A stretch of DNA of 64,000 bases from an uncultured Acetatifactor sp. (GCA_910585615.1 CAJUFO010000004.1:62001-126000); one strand, 5' to 3'; shown: positions 48,458-57,600, counted from the stretch's first letter. Made by a program: numbers and translations. The notes: generated by a model from the letters alone, not told the origin.

Positions 48458-50402
48458 GCTTTCCCTGCGGAATGCCAGGAGGCAGGCCAGGGACTATCTG
48501 GTCTACTTCGTCACAGTCATCCTGTCCGCCGCTTTGATCCACGCTTTCAACGGGCTGGTGTTCTCCCAGGAGCTCCGGGCCCTGTCCTCCTTTATGAGCA
48601 GCCTGCCGCTTATCACCGTCCTGGTGAGCGCCGTTGTCATCGCCATCATGGGGTGGCTGATCCGCTATATCATGAATTTCATGCTCTCCAGGCGGAGCAG
48701 GGAGCTTGGCACTTATATCCTCATCGGCCTGGAGAACGGTCAGGTGGCACGGCTGTTCATCCTGGAGAATCTGGCGACGGGGGCTGCAGCCCTGTCTGTG
48801 GGGCTGTTGCTGGGCGGCCTGTTCTTCCAGATACTGCGGGCCGTCACCCTGTCCCTGTTCCATATGCCCTATACTTTCCGCCTTTCCGCCTCGCCCAAGG
48901 CCGTAGCGCTGACGATTGCCTACTTTGCCGTAATCTATCTGCTGGCACTGCGCAGCTGCGGGAAGCGCCTGCGCAGGATGCAGATCCGTGAGCTGTTGTC
49001 CTATGACAGACGGGGAGAGGAAGAGGCCATCCAAAGCAGCCGCGGGCGACGGCGTGTTTTCACCGTTTCCATCGCCAGCGGCATTCTGGGGACTCTGCTG
49101 CTGCTGAGCGGAAGCCTCCTCATGGGCATCATGGGCGCGGCCCTTGTGATATTCTTCCTGTACGGCTTCTTCTTAAGCTTTTCCTCCGGTGTACCGGCCT
49201 ATTTCAATGCCAGGCCCGGGAAGAAGTACGGCACCCATACGCTGCTGGTGTTCCGCACCCTTTCTTTCAAGCTGGGCACTATGGGGATGACCATGGCCAC
49301 GATTTCCCTGCTGTTCACGGGCACTATCGTCAGCGAGGGCGCAGGCATGCTCTTCGGTGTCCTGTTCCAGAGCCGGGTGGAGGGGACTACCTGCTGCGAC
49401 ATCTTCATCGGCACCACGGACGGGGCGCCTGCGGATTTCGGGCCCTATCTGGACTATATTGAGGAAAATATTCCCCTGCGCGGTTCCAGGCAATACCGGC
49501 TCTATCAGGGAGAGACCCGGCAGATGACGGATTACCTTCTGGAACGCACGGACTATTATGCCTACTACGCTTACGACCCCCTCATGGCCTACAGCGACTA
49601 TGCCGCCCTCCGGGCCATGCTGGGCTATCCGGAAGCGCCTGCGGAGCCGGGGCGGTATATCATCCATTGCATGGCATATCTGGAGAACGCCCTGGAAGAT
49701 TATGACACCAGTGTCAGCGTGGGCGGGACTACCCTGTCCCCGGGCGCAATCTATACGGAATCCTTCTCCCAGAAGCTGTGGGACGGCAATGGGCGGGGCT
49801 TCCTGCTGGTGGTGCCGGACGAATGCCTCTCTTCCCGCCCGGTGAGCCACAGCGTCTATGCGGCCATGACCCTGGAGCCTTTGAGCGAGGCGGATTACGA
49901 CAGGCTGCGGGACATCCATGACGGTGCGGGGGAGGATTCCGGTCAGGGACATGCGCGGGATTCCTATTTCCTGCTGGCAAAGGACGCTGTGGCCCGGGAA
50001 TATGCCTCCGTGTCGGCCACCACGATCTTTCCTCTTTTCTATCTGGCGCTGGTGCTGACCCTTGTGTCCGCCACCATCCTCACCGTGCAGCAGCTCAGCC
50101 AGGGGCCGCGGTTGGCCCGGCAGTTCGGTCTGCTGGAGAAGCTGGGCATGGACAGGCGGGAGATGGCCCGGACGCTGCGCAGGCAGTTGGCGGTGTACTA
50201 TGCCATGCCCGCGGTGCCGCCTTTGCTGATCAGCATCCCCCTGCTCGTGGCCATGGGGCATTCCTTTGAGCCGGGGGCCATTAGCGGAGACTGGCAGTTG
50301 GCCGGGATACTGGGGGTGACGCTTGGGCTGTTCTTCCTGATCTATCTGGTGTATATCCTGACGGCCTACAGCAGCCTGAAGCGCAGCGTGCTGCCGGGTT
50401 GA
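48444..50402 (+). CDS. Bce-type ABC transporter permease, module 2
   Basis: 652 residues from GTG 48444, with GGGAGGTGA upstream. The N-terminus TLCKLSLRNARRQARDYLVYF matches the BceB type; two FtsX domains, about ten helices, and a large extracellular domain at roughly 310-520 that is distinct from that of module 1. Coupled to the ATPase gene by overlap. Expected role: peptide-antibiotic resistance and sensing. Confidence 0.92.
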   Translation: MTLCKLSLRNARRQARDYLVYFVTVILSAALIHAFNGLVFSQELRALSSFMSSLPLITVLVSAVVIAIMGWLIRYIMNFMLSRRSRELGTYILIGLENGQVARLFILENLATGAAALSVGLLLGGLFFQILRAVTLSLFHMPYTFRLSASPKAVALTIAYFAVIYLLALRSCGKRLRRMQIRELLSYDRRGEEEAIQSSRGRRRVFTVSIASGILGTLLLLSGSLLMGIMGAALVIFFLYGFFLSFSSGVPAYFNARPGKKYGTHTLLVFRTLSFKLGTMGMTMATISLLFTGTIVSEGAGMLFGVLFQSRVEGTTCCDIFIGTTDGAPADFGPYLDYIEENIPLRGSRQYRLYQGETRQMTDYLLERTDYYAYYAYDPLMAYSDYAALRAMLGYPEAPAEPGRYIIHCMAYLENALEDYDTSVSVGGTTLSPGAIYTESFSQKLWDGNGRGFLLVVPDECLSSRPVSHSVYAAMTLEPLSEADYDRLRDIHDGAGEDSGQGHARDSYFLLAKDAVAREYASVSATTIFPLFYLALVLTLVSATILTVQQLSQGPRLARQFGLLEKLGMDRREMARTLRRQLAVYYAMPAVPPLLISIPLLVAMGHSFEPGAISGDWQLAGILGVTLGLFFLIYLVYILTAYSSLKRSVLPG

Positions 50403-50504
50403 AGTTCTTTTGCCGGGATAATGGCGGGAGGCTGTGGGAGATTCTTCCCAGGACTGCATTGCCCCCCGCATATGGCAAAATCCTGTCTATAGCCGCGAAA
50501 GCGA

Positions 50505-50548
50505 TAAACCACTGCATATCCAGTATTTATGCGGGATGCAGTGGTTTA
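50505..50548. repeat. 13-bp perfect inverted repeat after Bce module 2
   Basis: TAAACCACTGCAT (50505-50517) and ATGCAGTGGTTTA (50536-50548) with an 18-base loop, about 100 bases past the permease stop. It could be a terminator-like RNA hairpin, though no T run follows. Confidence 0.6.
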
Positions 50549-50766
50549 GAGCGCTGGCCGGATGCCATGCCGATGTTATGGGCATTTTTCTCCCTCTGTC
50601 TTTGGGGGCAGAGACCAGAATATAGCCGGATGTGGAATATCGGACTCCCATGTAATGTTTGGAGTGCTTTTAGGGCATATACAGTTGATCGCACAGTTTT
50701 TGCCTCATAATCTTTTGCAGCTTGAAGAATAACAGGCAGTGCTGATTTCTCATCGTATTTTTTCAT
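50527..50766 (-). pseudogene. Short gene fragment resembling the start of a PBECR-type protein
   Basis: From ATG 50766 (GAGGGA six bases upstream) the frame begins MKKYDEKSALPVILQAAKDYE, which resembles the N-terminus of phage-associated PBECR4-type nuclease-like proteins as I remember them. After about 22 residues the resemblance stops and the 79-residue frame ends. I treat it as a remnant. Low certainty. Confidence 0.3.
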
Positions 50767-50785
50767 ATCCATTCCCTCATCCAAC

Positions 50786-50848
50786 AAAAAAGGCTGCTCT
50801 TCTATGAGCAACCTTTTTCTGTCGTAATCATGCTGATTTTTCTGTTGT
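50786..50848. repeat. Repeated hairpin element, copy 1
   Basis: AGGCTGCTC (50791-50799) pairs with GAGCAACCT (50806-50814) with one mismatch, flanked by A and T runs so that it could terminate in both directions. It is followed by ATCATGCTGATTTTTCTG. The same layout with about 60 similar bases recurs at 53569-53630. Confidence 0.6.
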
Positions 50849-51122
50849 CTGCCAACTTGCCATCCTACCATATATGGCTTTCTTGTGGAGTTTTTCCGTT
50901 GCTCCCCAACTTGCCAGCCTTCGTACTGGCTTAACCGTCAGATTATTATGGTGTCAGCACACCAAGATGAGTTCTCTCATCTCTTGTTAGTATTATATAA
51001 AGAATCGTTTTTCATGTCAACCTATTTCAGTTTTTTACAAAAAGTTCTTCCTCCCAAGCCTGTGTCGCGCTGCCCTGTCAGCCCTATCAGCAGGAGGCCG
51101 CCCAATAGCGGATTATCCCCCG

Positions 51123-51980
51123 CTATTTGAACACCCGGAACCCGTTCCCCACAATCGTTGTGGACTCCGAATAAATGATGAACGCTTTACCGTCTATCCT
51201 CAGTATCTCCTCCTGGAACCGGGGAAGCTCGTTCTCCTTCAGCGCGCACAGCAGCACTTCGTTTTTCTCCATAGTGTACGCGCCCACGGATTCGATAATC
51301 GTGACGCCTCTGGGGGAATGCGATACCAGGAATTTCGATATCTCCTCCCCCTTGTCCGTCACCACAAAGGCCAGCTTCGACACATTCAGCTTGCTGATCA
51401 GCAGGTTGATGGAGAAGGACGCCACAAAAAGCGCCAGTATGCCGTACAGCGCCAGGTTGATCGTCTTAAAGACGATCAGCGACAGCAGGATCACCAGCGC
51501 GTCCACCAGCATCAGAATGCTCCCGATCTTCACATGGGGAAAGGCTTTCTGCACGAGCCTGCTCAGGATGTCCGTGCCGCCGGTGGACGCGCCCTCTATC
51601 AAGGCCAGGCCCACGCCCGCCCCGTAGAAAACGGCCCCGAAGATGGAGGCCAGGAAGACATCCGTCGTCAAAGGCGGCAGATAGCTGAACAGCTGCACGA
51701 ACAGAGAGAGCAGCGCCGCCCCCAGTATGGTATCCTTGACGAAGACGAACCCCAGGAATTTCCATGCCAGCGCAAGCAACAGGATATTGATGACCGCAAA
51801 AGAGAGTCCCGGCTGGACCCCCAGCATGTGATAAAAAATAGTCGAAACACCGGATACTCCTCCGCTGACGATTTTGTTCGGCGTGTAGAACACACTGATT
51901 GCAAATGCCACCAGCACCACTCCGAAGACGATTGTGACGTATTTCTGTAAGGTACTTTTCATATTTTCCCGCTGTCTCAT
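51123..51980 (-). CDS. YitT family membrane protein
   Basis: 285 residues: five or six N-terminal helices with the family motif TPNKIVSGGVSG, then GASTGGTDILSRLV, and a C-terminal soluble DUF2179 domain of about 90 residues (AYTMEKNEVLLCAL). Members are possible transporters of unknown substrate. Start 51980 has GGGAGAGG upstream. It lies 27 bases behind the aminotransferase gene, probably in one operon. Confidence 0.9.
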   Translation of the reverse strand: MRQRENMKSTLQKYVTIVFGVVLVAFAISVFYTPNKIVSGGVSGVSTIFYHMLGVQPGLSFAVINILLLALAWKFLGFVFVKDTILGAALLSLFVQLFSYLPPLTTDVFLASIFGAVFYGAGVGLALIEGASTGGTDILSRLVQKAFPHVKIGSILMLVDALVILLSLIVFKTINLALYGILALFVASFSINLLISKLNVSKLAFVVTDKGEEISKFLVSHSPRGVTIIESVGAYTMEKNEVLLCALKENELPRFQEEILRIDGKAFIIYSESTTIVGNGFRVFK

Positions 51981-52007
51981 CTCATCCTCTCCCTCGTACC
52001 CGGTGTA

Positions 52008-53225
52008 CTAGTCCTGCCTGTAGCCGTCCAGGAAAGCGCCCATCTTCCCCATGGCGCTGTGCAGCTCCTTTGCCTCAGGCAGCATGACGATCCTGAAATG
52101 GTCCGGCTCCGGCCAGTCGAAGCCGCTGCCGGGCACCAGCAGGATATTCGTGGCGTGCAGCAGGTCCCTGGCGAACTTCCTGTCGTCCGTAATGTGGAAC
52201 TTCTGTATATCCAGCTTAGGGAACAGATAGAAGGCGGCGTCATTTTTGACGAAGGTCAGGCCGTCTATCTTCTCCAGTTCATCCACCGTGGCCTGCCTCT
52301 GCTCATAGATGCGGCCTCCGGGCCTGACCATTGACGACGGGGTCTCCATATCCTCCAGCGCCGCCGGGATGACCAGCTGCGCCAGGGTGTTGGAGCAGAG
52401 GCGCATGGAGGTCAACTGCACGATTCCCTGTCTGTACTCCTCTGTCAGATGCTCCGGCCCGCTGATGACCATCCAGCCGCAGCGGTATCCGCAGAGGCAG
52501 TGGGACTTGGAGAGGCCGTTCATGGTCACCACCGGCAGATCCGGGGCCAGGGACGCGAAGGAAGTGTGCTCCAGCCCGTCCATGACCAGCCGGTCATAGA
52601 TTTCATCGGAAAATACCAGCAGATTGTTCTCCCGCGCGATCTCCGCCACCTGGGACAGGATCTCCGCCGGATACAGCACTCCCGTGGGGTTGTTGGGGTT
52701 GATCAGCACGATCGCCTTTGTCCTGTCCGTTATTTTGGCGCGGATATCCCCGGCGTCCGGGCACCAGTGCGCCTTTTCGTCGCATACATAGAAAACGGGC
52801 CTGCCCCCCGCCAGGTATACGGAATTGCTCCAGAGGGAATAGTTCGGCGTGGGGACCAGCACTTCGTCCCCCGGGTTCAGCAGCGGCATCAGCGCGAAGG
52901 AGACCACCTCGCTGACTCCGTTTCCGATGAAGATATCCTCCGGCGTGATGCCCTGGATTCCCTTCTTCTGCTCATATGCGCAGATGGCTTCCCTGGCCTG
53001 GGGCATGCCCTTGAAATCACAGTACCCCACTCCCTTTTCCTCCTGCCCCACCAGGGCCTGCGCGATGCTGTCCGGCAGCCCGAACCCAAAGGTCGCCGGG
53101 TTCCCGGTATTCAGCCGCAGCACCTCGATTCCCCTGGCCTGCATTTCCATCGCCTCCACAAACAGAGGCCCTCTGATATCCGAATGCACGTTCTGCATTC
53201 TGTCTGCACATTTCAACCGATTCAT
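52008..53225 (-). CDS. Class I/II PLP aminotransferase (AlaA-like)
   Basis: 405 residues from ATG 53225 (CAGGAGGGAAAG upstream). Fold-type I motifs: NTGNPATFGF, GNGVSEVV, PNNPTG, DEIYDRL, PLP-lysine in GLSKSHCLCGYRCGW and the C-terminal substrate Arg in FRIVMLP. Closest in feel to alanine/pyruvate-type transaminases such as AlaA. Cytoplasmic amino-acid metabolism. It has its own promoter 50 bases upstream and leads into the YitT gene. Confidence 0.92.
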   Translation of the reverse strand: MNRLKCADRMQNVHSDIRGPLFVEAMEMQARGIEVLRLNTGNPATFGFGLPDSIAQALVGQEEKGVGYCDFKGMPQAREAICAYEQKKGIQGITPEDIFIGNGVSEVVSFALMPLLNPGDEVLVPTPNYSLWSNSVYLAGGRPVFYVCDEKAHWCPDAGDIRAKITDRTKAIVLINPNNPTGVLYPAEILSQVAEIARENNLLVFSDEIYDRLVMDGLEHTSFASLAPDLPVVTMNGLSKSHCLCGYRCGWMVISGPEHLTEEYRQGIVQLTSMRLCSNTLAQLVIPAALEDMETPSSMVRPGGRIYEQRQATVDELEKIDGLTFVKNDAAFYLFPKLDIQKFHITDDRKFARDLLHATNILLVPGSGFDWPEPDHFRIVMLPEAKELHSAMGKMGAFLDGYRQD

Positions 53226-53274
53226 CTTTCCCTCCTGCACGACTCTGCTCAGCAACAGTTTCACTATTTGCCTT

Positions 53275-53303
53275 ATCATACATAATGTCAGCCATATAGT
53301 CAA
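53275..53303 (-). promoter_or_regulatory. Promoter of the aminotransferase-YitT operon
   Basis: Minus strand TTGACT (53298-53303), 17-base spacer, TATGAT (53275-53280), giving a leader of about 40 bases. Confidence 0.78.
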
Positions 53304-53458
53304 ATATATATTATACTATCTATCTATATGCTTTTGGCTATATCGTGTCCCAATGGATCCCCGGCAAGGGCTTCCCGGCAGAGGCAGCGCGGAAAGGCTA
53401 TTTTTGATAGAAATCCCCGATGGCCCCCAGGTACTTCCCCAGGGAATGGTAATAGCCC

Positions 53459-53515
53459 GAATCAAATACCCCGCTGCAAACAATGGGGCATCAAGCTTGC
53501 AACGCTGCAGAGCAG
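53459..53515. repeat. 57-bp dispersed repeat, copy A
   Basis: Starts GAATCAAATACCCCGCTGCA and ends CTGCAGAGCAG. The copy at 54921-54977 agrees at about 49 of 57 positions in the same orientation. No coding capacity; both copies flank the DUF3887/YhfC gene pair. Confidence 0.7.
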
Positions 53516-53568
53516 AAAGTGTCCTTCGGACACTTTGGTATTTGACCCTCGCGGCATTCGCGGGAATA

Positions 53569-53630
53569 AAAAAGGCTGCTCCGCTACGAGCAGCCTTTTT
53601 CTGTGTGGATCATGCTGATTTTTCTGCTGT
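53569..53630. repeat. Repeated hairpin element, copy 2 (bidirectional terminator-like)
   Basis: AAAGGCTGCTC (53571-53581) pairs perfectly with GAGCAGCCTTT (53588-53598), with A run before and T run after, then ATCATGCTGATTTTTCTG as in copy 1 at 50786. Located just past the lipoprotein gene stop (53669), so it likely terminates that operon. Confidence 0.7.
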
Positions 53631-53668
53631 GGGCCGGCTTGTCTCTTTGAAGGCTTTTCCCGATTCCC

Positions 53669-54139
53669 TTATTTTATCCAGAATCCAATCATCTCCATCT
53701 CTTTATTATAGCTCATGGTAAATGTGGCAGTCCCCTTTTCGAAGGCAGCCACGATTACGGCCACCGCGCATTCCGCGCCGTCCTTATCCTTCTGGCCCAC
53801 CACGGAGCTGCTCTTGTACTCCTGAAAGGCTCCCTTCTGCCCGGTGATGGTCTCCATATTGGCGGCCAGGACCTCCGCCGATAGGGCGGCCTGCATCTCT
53901 TCGCCCATGAGCGCCACGCATTCCTCGTATTCCCCGGCCGTCAGATGGTCGATGGCCTCATGAGCCGCAGCTTTCACCTTCTCCTCATCGAAGTCGCCGG
54001 AAAGCTTCGTGCCGCTGCAGCCCATCAGCAGGAGCATTGACGCGGCCATGATAAGGGCCATGAAAATGCCCTTCCCCAGGATGCGGCCAAGGTTTCCTTT
54101 CTTCTTTGCAGTCATCTCCGTCTTCCTATTTGTCCTCAT
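53669..54139 (-). CDS. DUF3887-type lipoprotein
   Basis: 156 residues, basic N-terminus, hydrophobic stretch and lipobox LLMGC (Cys near 41), then a small alpha/beta domain of the DUF3887 type (AAHEAIDHLTAGEYEECVAL...). Surface-anchored; function unknown. GGAGGACAAAT precedes the ATG. It is 60 bases behind the YhfC gene and probably co-transcribed; a link between a lipoprotein and an intramembrane protease-like partner is possible. Confidence 0.8.
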   Translation of the reverse strand: MRTNRKTEMTAKKKGNLGRILGKGIFMALIMAASMLLLMGCSGTKLSGDFDEEKVKAAAHEAIDHLTAGEYEECVALMGEEMQAALSAEVLAANMETITGQKGAFQEYKSSSVVGQKDKDGAECAVAVIVAAFEKGTATFTMSYNKEMEMIGFWIK

Positions 54140-54199
54140 ATTTGTCCTCCTTCTGTCCGGACTTCCTATCCCGGACGCTTATTTATTTATGCACACGCC

Positions 54200-54907
54200 T
54201 TAAGCACCCTTTCTCCGGCAGGCGCAGATTCCCGCCGCCAGTGTCAGGCCGCCCAGCGCAGCCGCCCAAAGCTCAATCCCCAGGACGCCCACGCCGAATA
54301 CAGCCGGCAGTATCACCACCGCAGCGTCCAACACTCCGTGCAATATCACCGCCAGCGCCCAATACAGGGCGCTTCTGCCCGTCCGCACGCCGTACATGAC
54401 AAGCAGCGACGCACCCACATGGAAGGCCATGGCAGAGAGCCGCTCCGCCCCGGACACCAGGACGCTTGCCCCTGTCGTCCCGAGCAGCTCTGCCTGTCCG
54501 GCCAGCACCATCACCACACCGGCAATCATATTGAGGCCCACCAGCAGCATGGCCTCTATGCCGCCGTGGCCTAAGCCAAACGCCAGGCCGTGCTCCATGG
54601 TGTCTTTCCCCTTCAGAAGATACCTGGCGGCGATCCACCGGGCCGTCTCCTCCGCCAGCCCCGCCGTCAGCCCCAGGAACAGGCCGTATCTCCAGGGATA
54701 TAGCTGCATCACCGCAAACCATCCGAAGTTCGGCAGTACGAACTGCAGGACAGGTATGCGAATCAGCAACTGGCTCACCACGAACGCCGCTGCCCCCCAG
54801 GCAAAGGCTTTCCCGGTGCCCCTGCGCTTTCGCATCAGGAGCACCAGGCCTACGATCGGCACTCCGAAACATATCGCGATCCCCACAATCAAGCTCGCCA
54901 CCAACAT
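54200..54907 (-). CDS. YhfC-family intramembrane protease-like protein
   Basis: 235 residues, about seven membrane helices. Family motifs: GLAEETARWIAARY with paired Glu, then GLGHGGIEAMLLVG and a conserved His in AFHVGASLLV, followed by VILHGVLDA. These resemble the glutamic-type (CPBP/Abi-like) intramembrane proteases. AGGAGGTGGGTAC precedes the start. First gene of the pair with the DUF3887 lipoprotein. Confidence 0.85.
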   Translation of the reverse strand: MLVASLIVGIAICFGVPIVGLVLLMRKRRGTGKAFAWGAAAFVVSQLLIRIPVLQFVLPNFGWFAVMQLYPWRYGLFLGLTAGLAEETARWIAARYLLKGKDTMEHGLAFGLGHGGIEAMLLVGLNMIAGVVMVLAGQAELLGTTGASVLVSGAERLSAMAFHVGASLLVMYGVRTGRSALYWALAVILHGVLDAAVVILPAVFGVGVLGIELWAAALGGLTLAAGICACRRKGA

Positions 54908-54920
54908 GTACCCACCTCCT

Positions 54921-54977
54921 GAATCAAAGACCCCGCTGCAAGCAACGGGATATCAAACTTGCAGCCCTGCAGAGCAG
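54921..54977. repeat. 57-bp dispersed repeat, copy B
   Basis: Same orientation as copy A at 53459; starts 14 bases upstream of the YhfC start codon. The following 100 bases (GC-rich, with inverted segments) may belong to a longer element. Confidence 0.65.
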
Positions 54978-55147
54978 TATTGGTCCCTCGCGGCAGCCGC
55001 CAAATGTCTGCAAGCAGCCACTTGGCTCGTTGTTCGCGGAAACAAACTTCCCCGCCGCGGACATTTCTGACGAAAGCCGCTGCGCGTCCGCCCAGATTCT
55101 GTCCGGACTGTCCGTTACCTATGCCATTATTTTAAAGTCCCCACAGC

Positions 55148-55183
55148 AAAAAAGCAATATGCCTTACCTAAGGTATGGCATAT
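55148..55183 (-). terminator. Terminator of the Agr-like pair
   Basis: ATATGCC (55157-55163) pairs with GGCATAT (55177-55183), with TACCT/AGGTA inside; on the minus strand T6 (55153-55148) follows closely. 18 bases past the kinase stop. Confidence 0.72.
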
Positions 55184-55201
55184 CGCTCCTGAAAGACAGC
55201 A

Positions 55202-56845
55202 TCATCTCAAATCGGACGGTGTAAGCGCCTCCGCCGTCAGCATCACCCTGACGGTGAACACCCCGTCTTTCCAGTCCATCTGCATGTCCCCACCGTACTG
55301 CTCCACGGTCTGCCGGATGATTTTCAGGCCCAGCCCCTGATGCCCTGCCTGGCGGGAGCGGAATGTGCTGCCTGCCTTTACCGGGGCTGTGTCGCAGCTG
55401 TTCTCCAGGATGACGGATAGGAACTGCCGCACCCGGTTCACCCGCAGCCGGACATACTTCTCCCTGCTCTCCGCCGCAGCCGCCACCGCATTGTCCAGCA
55501 GATTGGCGAACAGGGCCGTCACGTCCATTTCTCTCATGAAATCCAGGGACAACTCCCCCACCTTCATGTCCTCTCTGACGTTTAGGCGTTGCATTATCTT
55601 CGCTTTATCATTTAATATAATGTTCAGCAGCTTTTCCGAGGTGTAGTATCTCTGCTGAAAGCTATTCAGCATCCGGTGGATGTCCCCGGCGTATTTTTCC
55701 GCTATATGGGCGGCTCCATGGGAATCCTCACAGACGGCGCTGCGGGCATCACCAAAAGCGTCTCCACAGGCACTTCCTCCGGCGGCATAAGGCACATCGC
55801 CACAGGTATCCCCTTCGGCGGCACCGGAAGCCTCCCTCCCCCCATCCCCTCCCACGGCGCCACCGGCATGTTCTCTGGCGTACAGCGCCTCCATGGCCTG
55901 GATATGGTTACGGATGTCGTGAATAAGCTTCCGGGAGGCCTCGTACTTCTCCTCCTCCCGCTCGTAGTACTGATGCTGCATCCGGGCCTGGGCCCGGTAG
56001 AGATTGCGCTCGTTCTCCAGCCTGTGGTTCTCGCTCATCACGTCCACCAGCACACAGAAATAGATGTTCAGCCCAATCAGCAGCAACAGGTTGATTCCCA
56101 GCAGAACCAGCATTTCCTTTGTGGGAAAAATCTGTACCAGATACAGCATGCAGTACATATTGAAGACGGAATACAGAGGCAGCAGGACGGAGAGCGCCAC
56201 CTGCCTCACGGTGATATGCCGCCCGGCCCTGCGCCCCACCGCCATGGACACCAGCAGGATCACCATGAACTCCGCCATCCTGGTGGCCGCCACCAGCAGA
56301 ATATACTGGAGCTGGGGCGCATTCAGATACAGAGCCCCCTCCGCCACCAGCACCTGATACGTCAGCACTGCCGCCACATCCGTAAGCCACACCGCCACGG
56401 ACAGGATGAGATAGTACAGGCAGTAAATCTTCGGCGTCCCATAGGCCCGCCATGCCACCAGCGGGAACAGGAATTGAAAAAACAGGTTCACCCAGGTATT
56501 CCCCAGGCTGGAGAATGCCACACACACCAATATATAGGCCGATATGATGCCAAGCGTCCGCCCGGGCAGGCCCCGCCGGAACATGCTCTCACGCCAGGAC
56601 ATCCTCTTCTCCCCGGCCATGCCCCTTAGCCGCGATATGCCCTTCCGACGGGCCATCCCCTCCTGTCCGGGCGCGTCTCTCAGCCGCGATACGTCCTTCC
56701 GCCGGGGCATATCCTCCCCCAGAAGCCTGTCTTCCCGCCCGGGCAGGCCTGCATACCCTGACATCCGGTAAGCCCCGTAGAACATGCCCCCCAAGAGGAA
56801 CACGCTTCCCACACAGGGAATCACTATGTAAATCAGGATTTCCAC
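55202..56845 (-). CDS. AgrC-like GHKL sensor histidine kinase with two unusual insertions
   Basis: 547 residues. Membrane helix 1 (about 3-25), five more helices (about 97-270), coiled linker, phosphoacceptor His309 in KLIHDIRNH, and a GHKL ATPase (N box DVTALFANLLDNAVAAA, G box GHQGLGLKI). Two insertions are unusual: residues 36-95, charged with repeated ARRKGISRLRGM-type units between helices 1 and 2, and residues 327-378 right after the His helix, Gly/Ala/Asp-rich with three Cys. Overlaps the regulator gene by 13 bases. No agrB or agrD is nearby, so the signal is unknown. Confidence 0.87.
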   Translation of the reverse strand: MEILIYIVIPCVGSVFLLGGMFYGAYRMSGYAGLPGREDRLLGEDMPRRKDVSRLRDAPGQEGMARRKGISRLRGMAGEKRMSWRESMFRRGLPGRTLGIISAYILVCVAFSSLGNTWVNLFFQFLFPLVAWRAYGTPKIYCLYYLILSVAVWLTDVAAVLTYQVLVAEGALYLNAPQLQYILLVAATRMAEFMVILLVSMAVGRRAGRHITVRQVALSVLLPLYSVFNMYCMLYLVQIFPTKEMLVLLGINLLLLIGLNIYFCVLVDVMSENHRLENERNLYRAQARMQHQYYEREEEKYEASRKLIHDIRNHIQAMEALYAREHAGGAVGGDGGREASGAAEGDTCGDVPYAAGGSACGDAFGDARSAVCEDSHGAAHIAEKYAGDIHRMLNSFQQRYYTSEKLLNIILNDKAKIMQRLNVREDMKVGELSLDFMREMDVTALFANLLDNAVAAAAESREKYVRLRVNRVRQFLSVILENSCDTAPVKAGSTFRSRQAGHQGLGLKIIRQTVEQYGGDMQMDWKDGVFTVRVMLTAEALTPSDLR

Positions 56846-57552
56846 GCCGCCTGCCCCCTTTCTCCCGCCAGATATTCGTTCAATGCCCTGCGGAACCCGG
56901 CGGATTTCTTCTGGGACAGAGGGATTATCCTCCCGTCTGTAAGCGTGATTTCATATCCATGGATACGTTGTACCGCATAGAGGTTCACCACGAAGCTCTT
57001 GTGGGGCATGGCGAATCCGTAGCCCTCCATCTCCCGGGCCAGCTCGGTAATCTGGCGCTTCAAATGCCAGACCCGCTCCTCAGTGTACATCAGCACCTGA
57101 CGGCTCAGGTATTCGAAACACAGGATCCTGGAGGGCACGATGTGGACGATCCCCTCTTTCGCCAGGAACTCCAGCTCCGGCTCAGGCCCCGCCAGCCCAT
57201 AGGCAAGAGCCTCGTCCAACTGTGCGAAGAGCTCCTCCGCTTTCAGGGGCTTCAGCAGATAGGCGAAAGCATGCACCCCAAAGGCGAAGATGGTGTAGTC
57301 GCTGTAATTGGTGACATAAATCAGCTTCACCTCCTTGTCCACCTCCCGGATGCGCCGGGCGGTCTCGATGCCGTTGGGCCCCTCCATGTCGATATCCAGC
57401 AGCAGGATGTCGTATTTCTTTCCAGCCGCCAGAAGGGCCTCCCCGCTGGTGTAGGCATCCGCGGTGAGGGGAAGCTTTTTATAGTGTCTCAGCAGCTCCA
57501 GGGTCTCCCCCAGAATCTTTTCGTCATCGTCGCAGACTGCAATCTTTATCAT
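56833..57552 (-). CDS. LytTR-family response regulator (AgrA-like)
   Basis: 239 residues: receiver domain (acidic pocket VCDDDEK, acceptor in LLDIDMEGPNG, Lys in LKPLK) and LytTR DNA-binding domain from about 130 (FEYLSRQVLMYTEERVWHLK...MPHKSFVVNLYAVQRI). Partner of the AgrC-like kinase, whose start lies inside this gene's 3' end. The ribosome site is modest (AAGGGGCGAGG). Confidence 0.9.
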   Translation of the reverse strand: MIKIAVCDDDEKILGETLELLRHYKKLPLTADAYTSGEALLAAGKKYDILLLDIDMEGPNGIETARRIREVDKEVKLIYVTNYSDYTIFAFGVHAFAYLLKPLKAEELFAQLDEALAYGLAGPEPELEFLAKEGIVHIVPSRILCFEYLSRQVLMYTEERVWHLKRQITELAREMEGYGFAMPHKSFVVNLYAVQRIHGYEITLTDGRIIPLSQKKSAGFRRALNEYLAGERGQAAWKS

Positions 57553-57600
57553 GCCGGGCCTCGCCCCTTCCCTGCCTTATGGCTATGAACCTTCATGTGA

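Larger units (their letters stand above)
50403..51122. other. 720-bp region between Bce module 2 and YitT gene
   Basis: Contains an inverted repeat (50505-50548), a short PBECR-like gene fragment on the minus strand (50527-50766) and a repeated hairpin element (50786-50848). The part 50880-51120 is AT-richer, with no gene that I can support. Confidence 0.45.
53304..53668. other. Intergenic region with two repeat elements
   Basis: No gene. It contains a 57-bp dispersed repeat (53459-53515), a GTGTCC/GGACAC hairpin just after it, and the second copy of the hairpin element (53569-53630), which can end the leftward lipoprotein operon. Confidence 0.5.

Noticed and set aside
49173..50471. Minus-strand frame opposite the second Bce permease
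   Set aside because: Shadow with Arg/His/Gln-rich composition; no plausible start or domain.
55202..57552. Complete agr quorum-sensing locus
   Set aside because: No AgrB-like protease or AgrD-like small ORF could be found in or near the pair.
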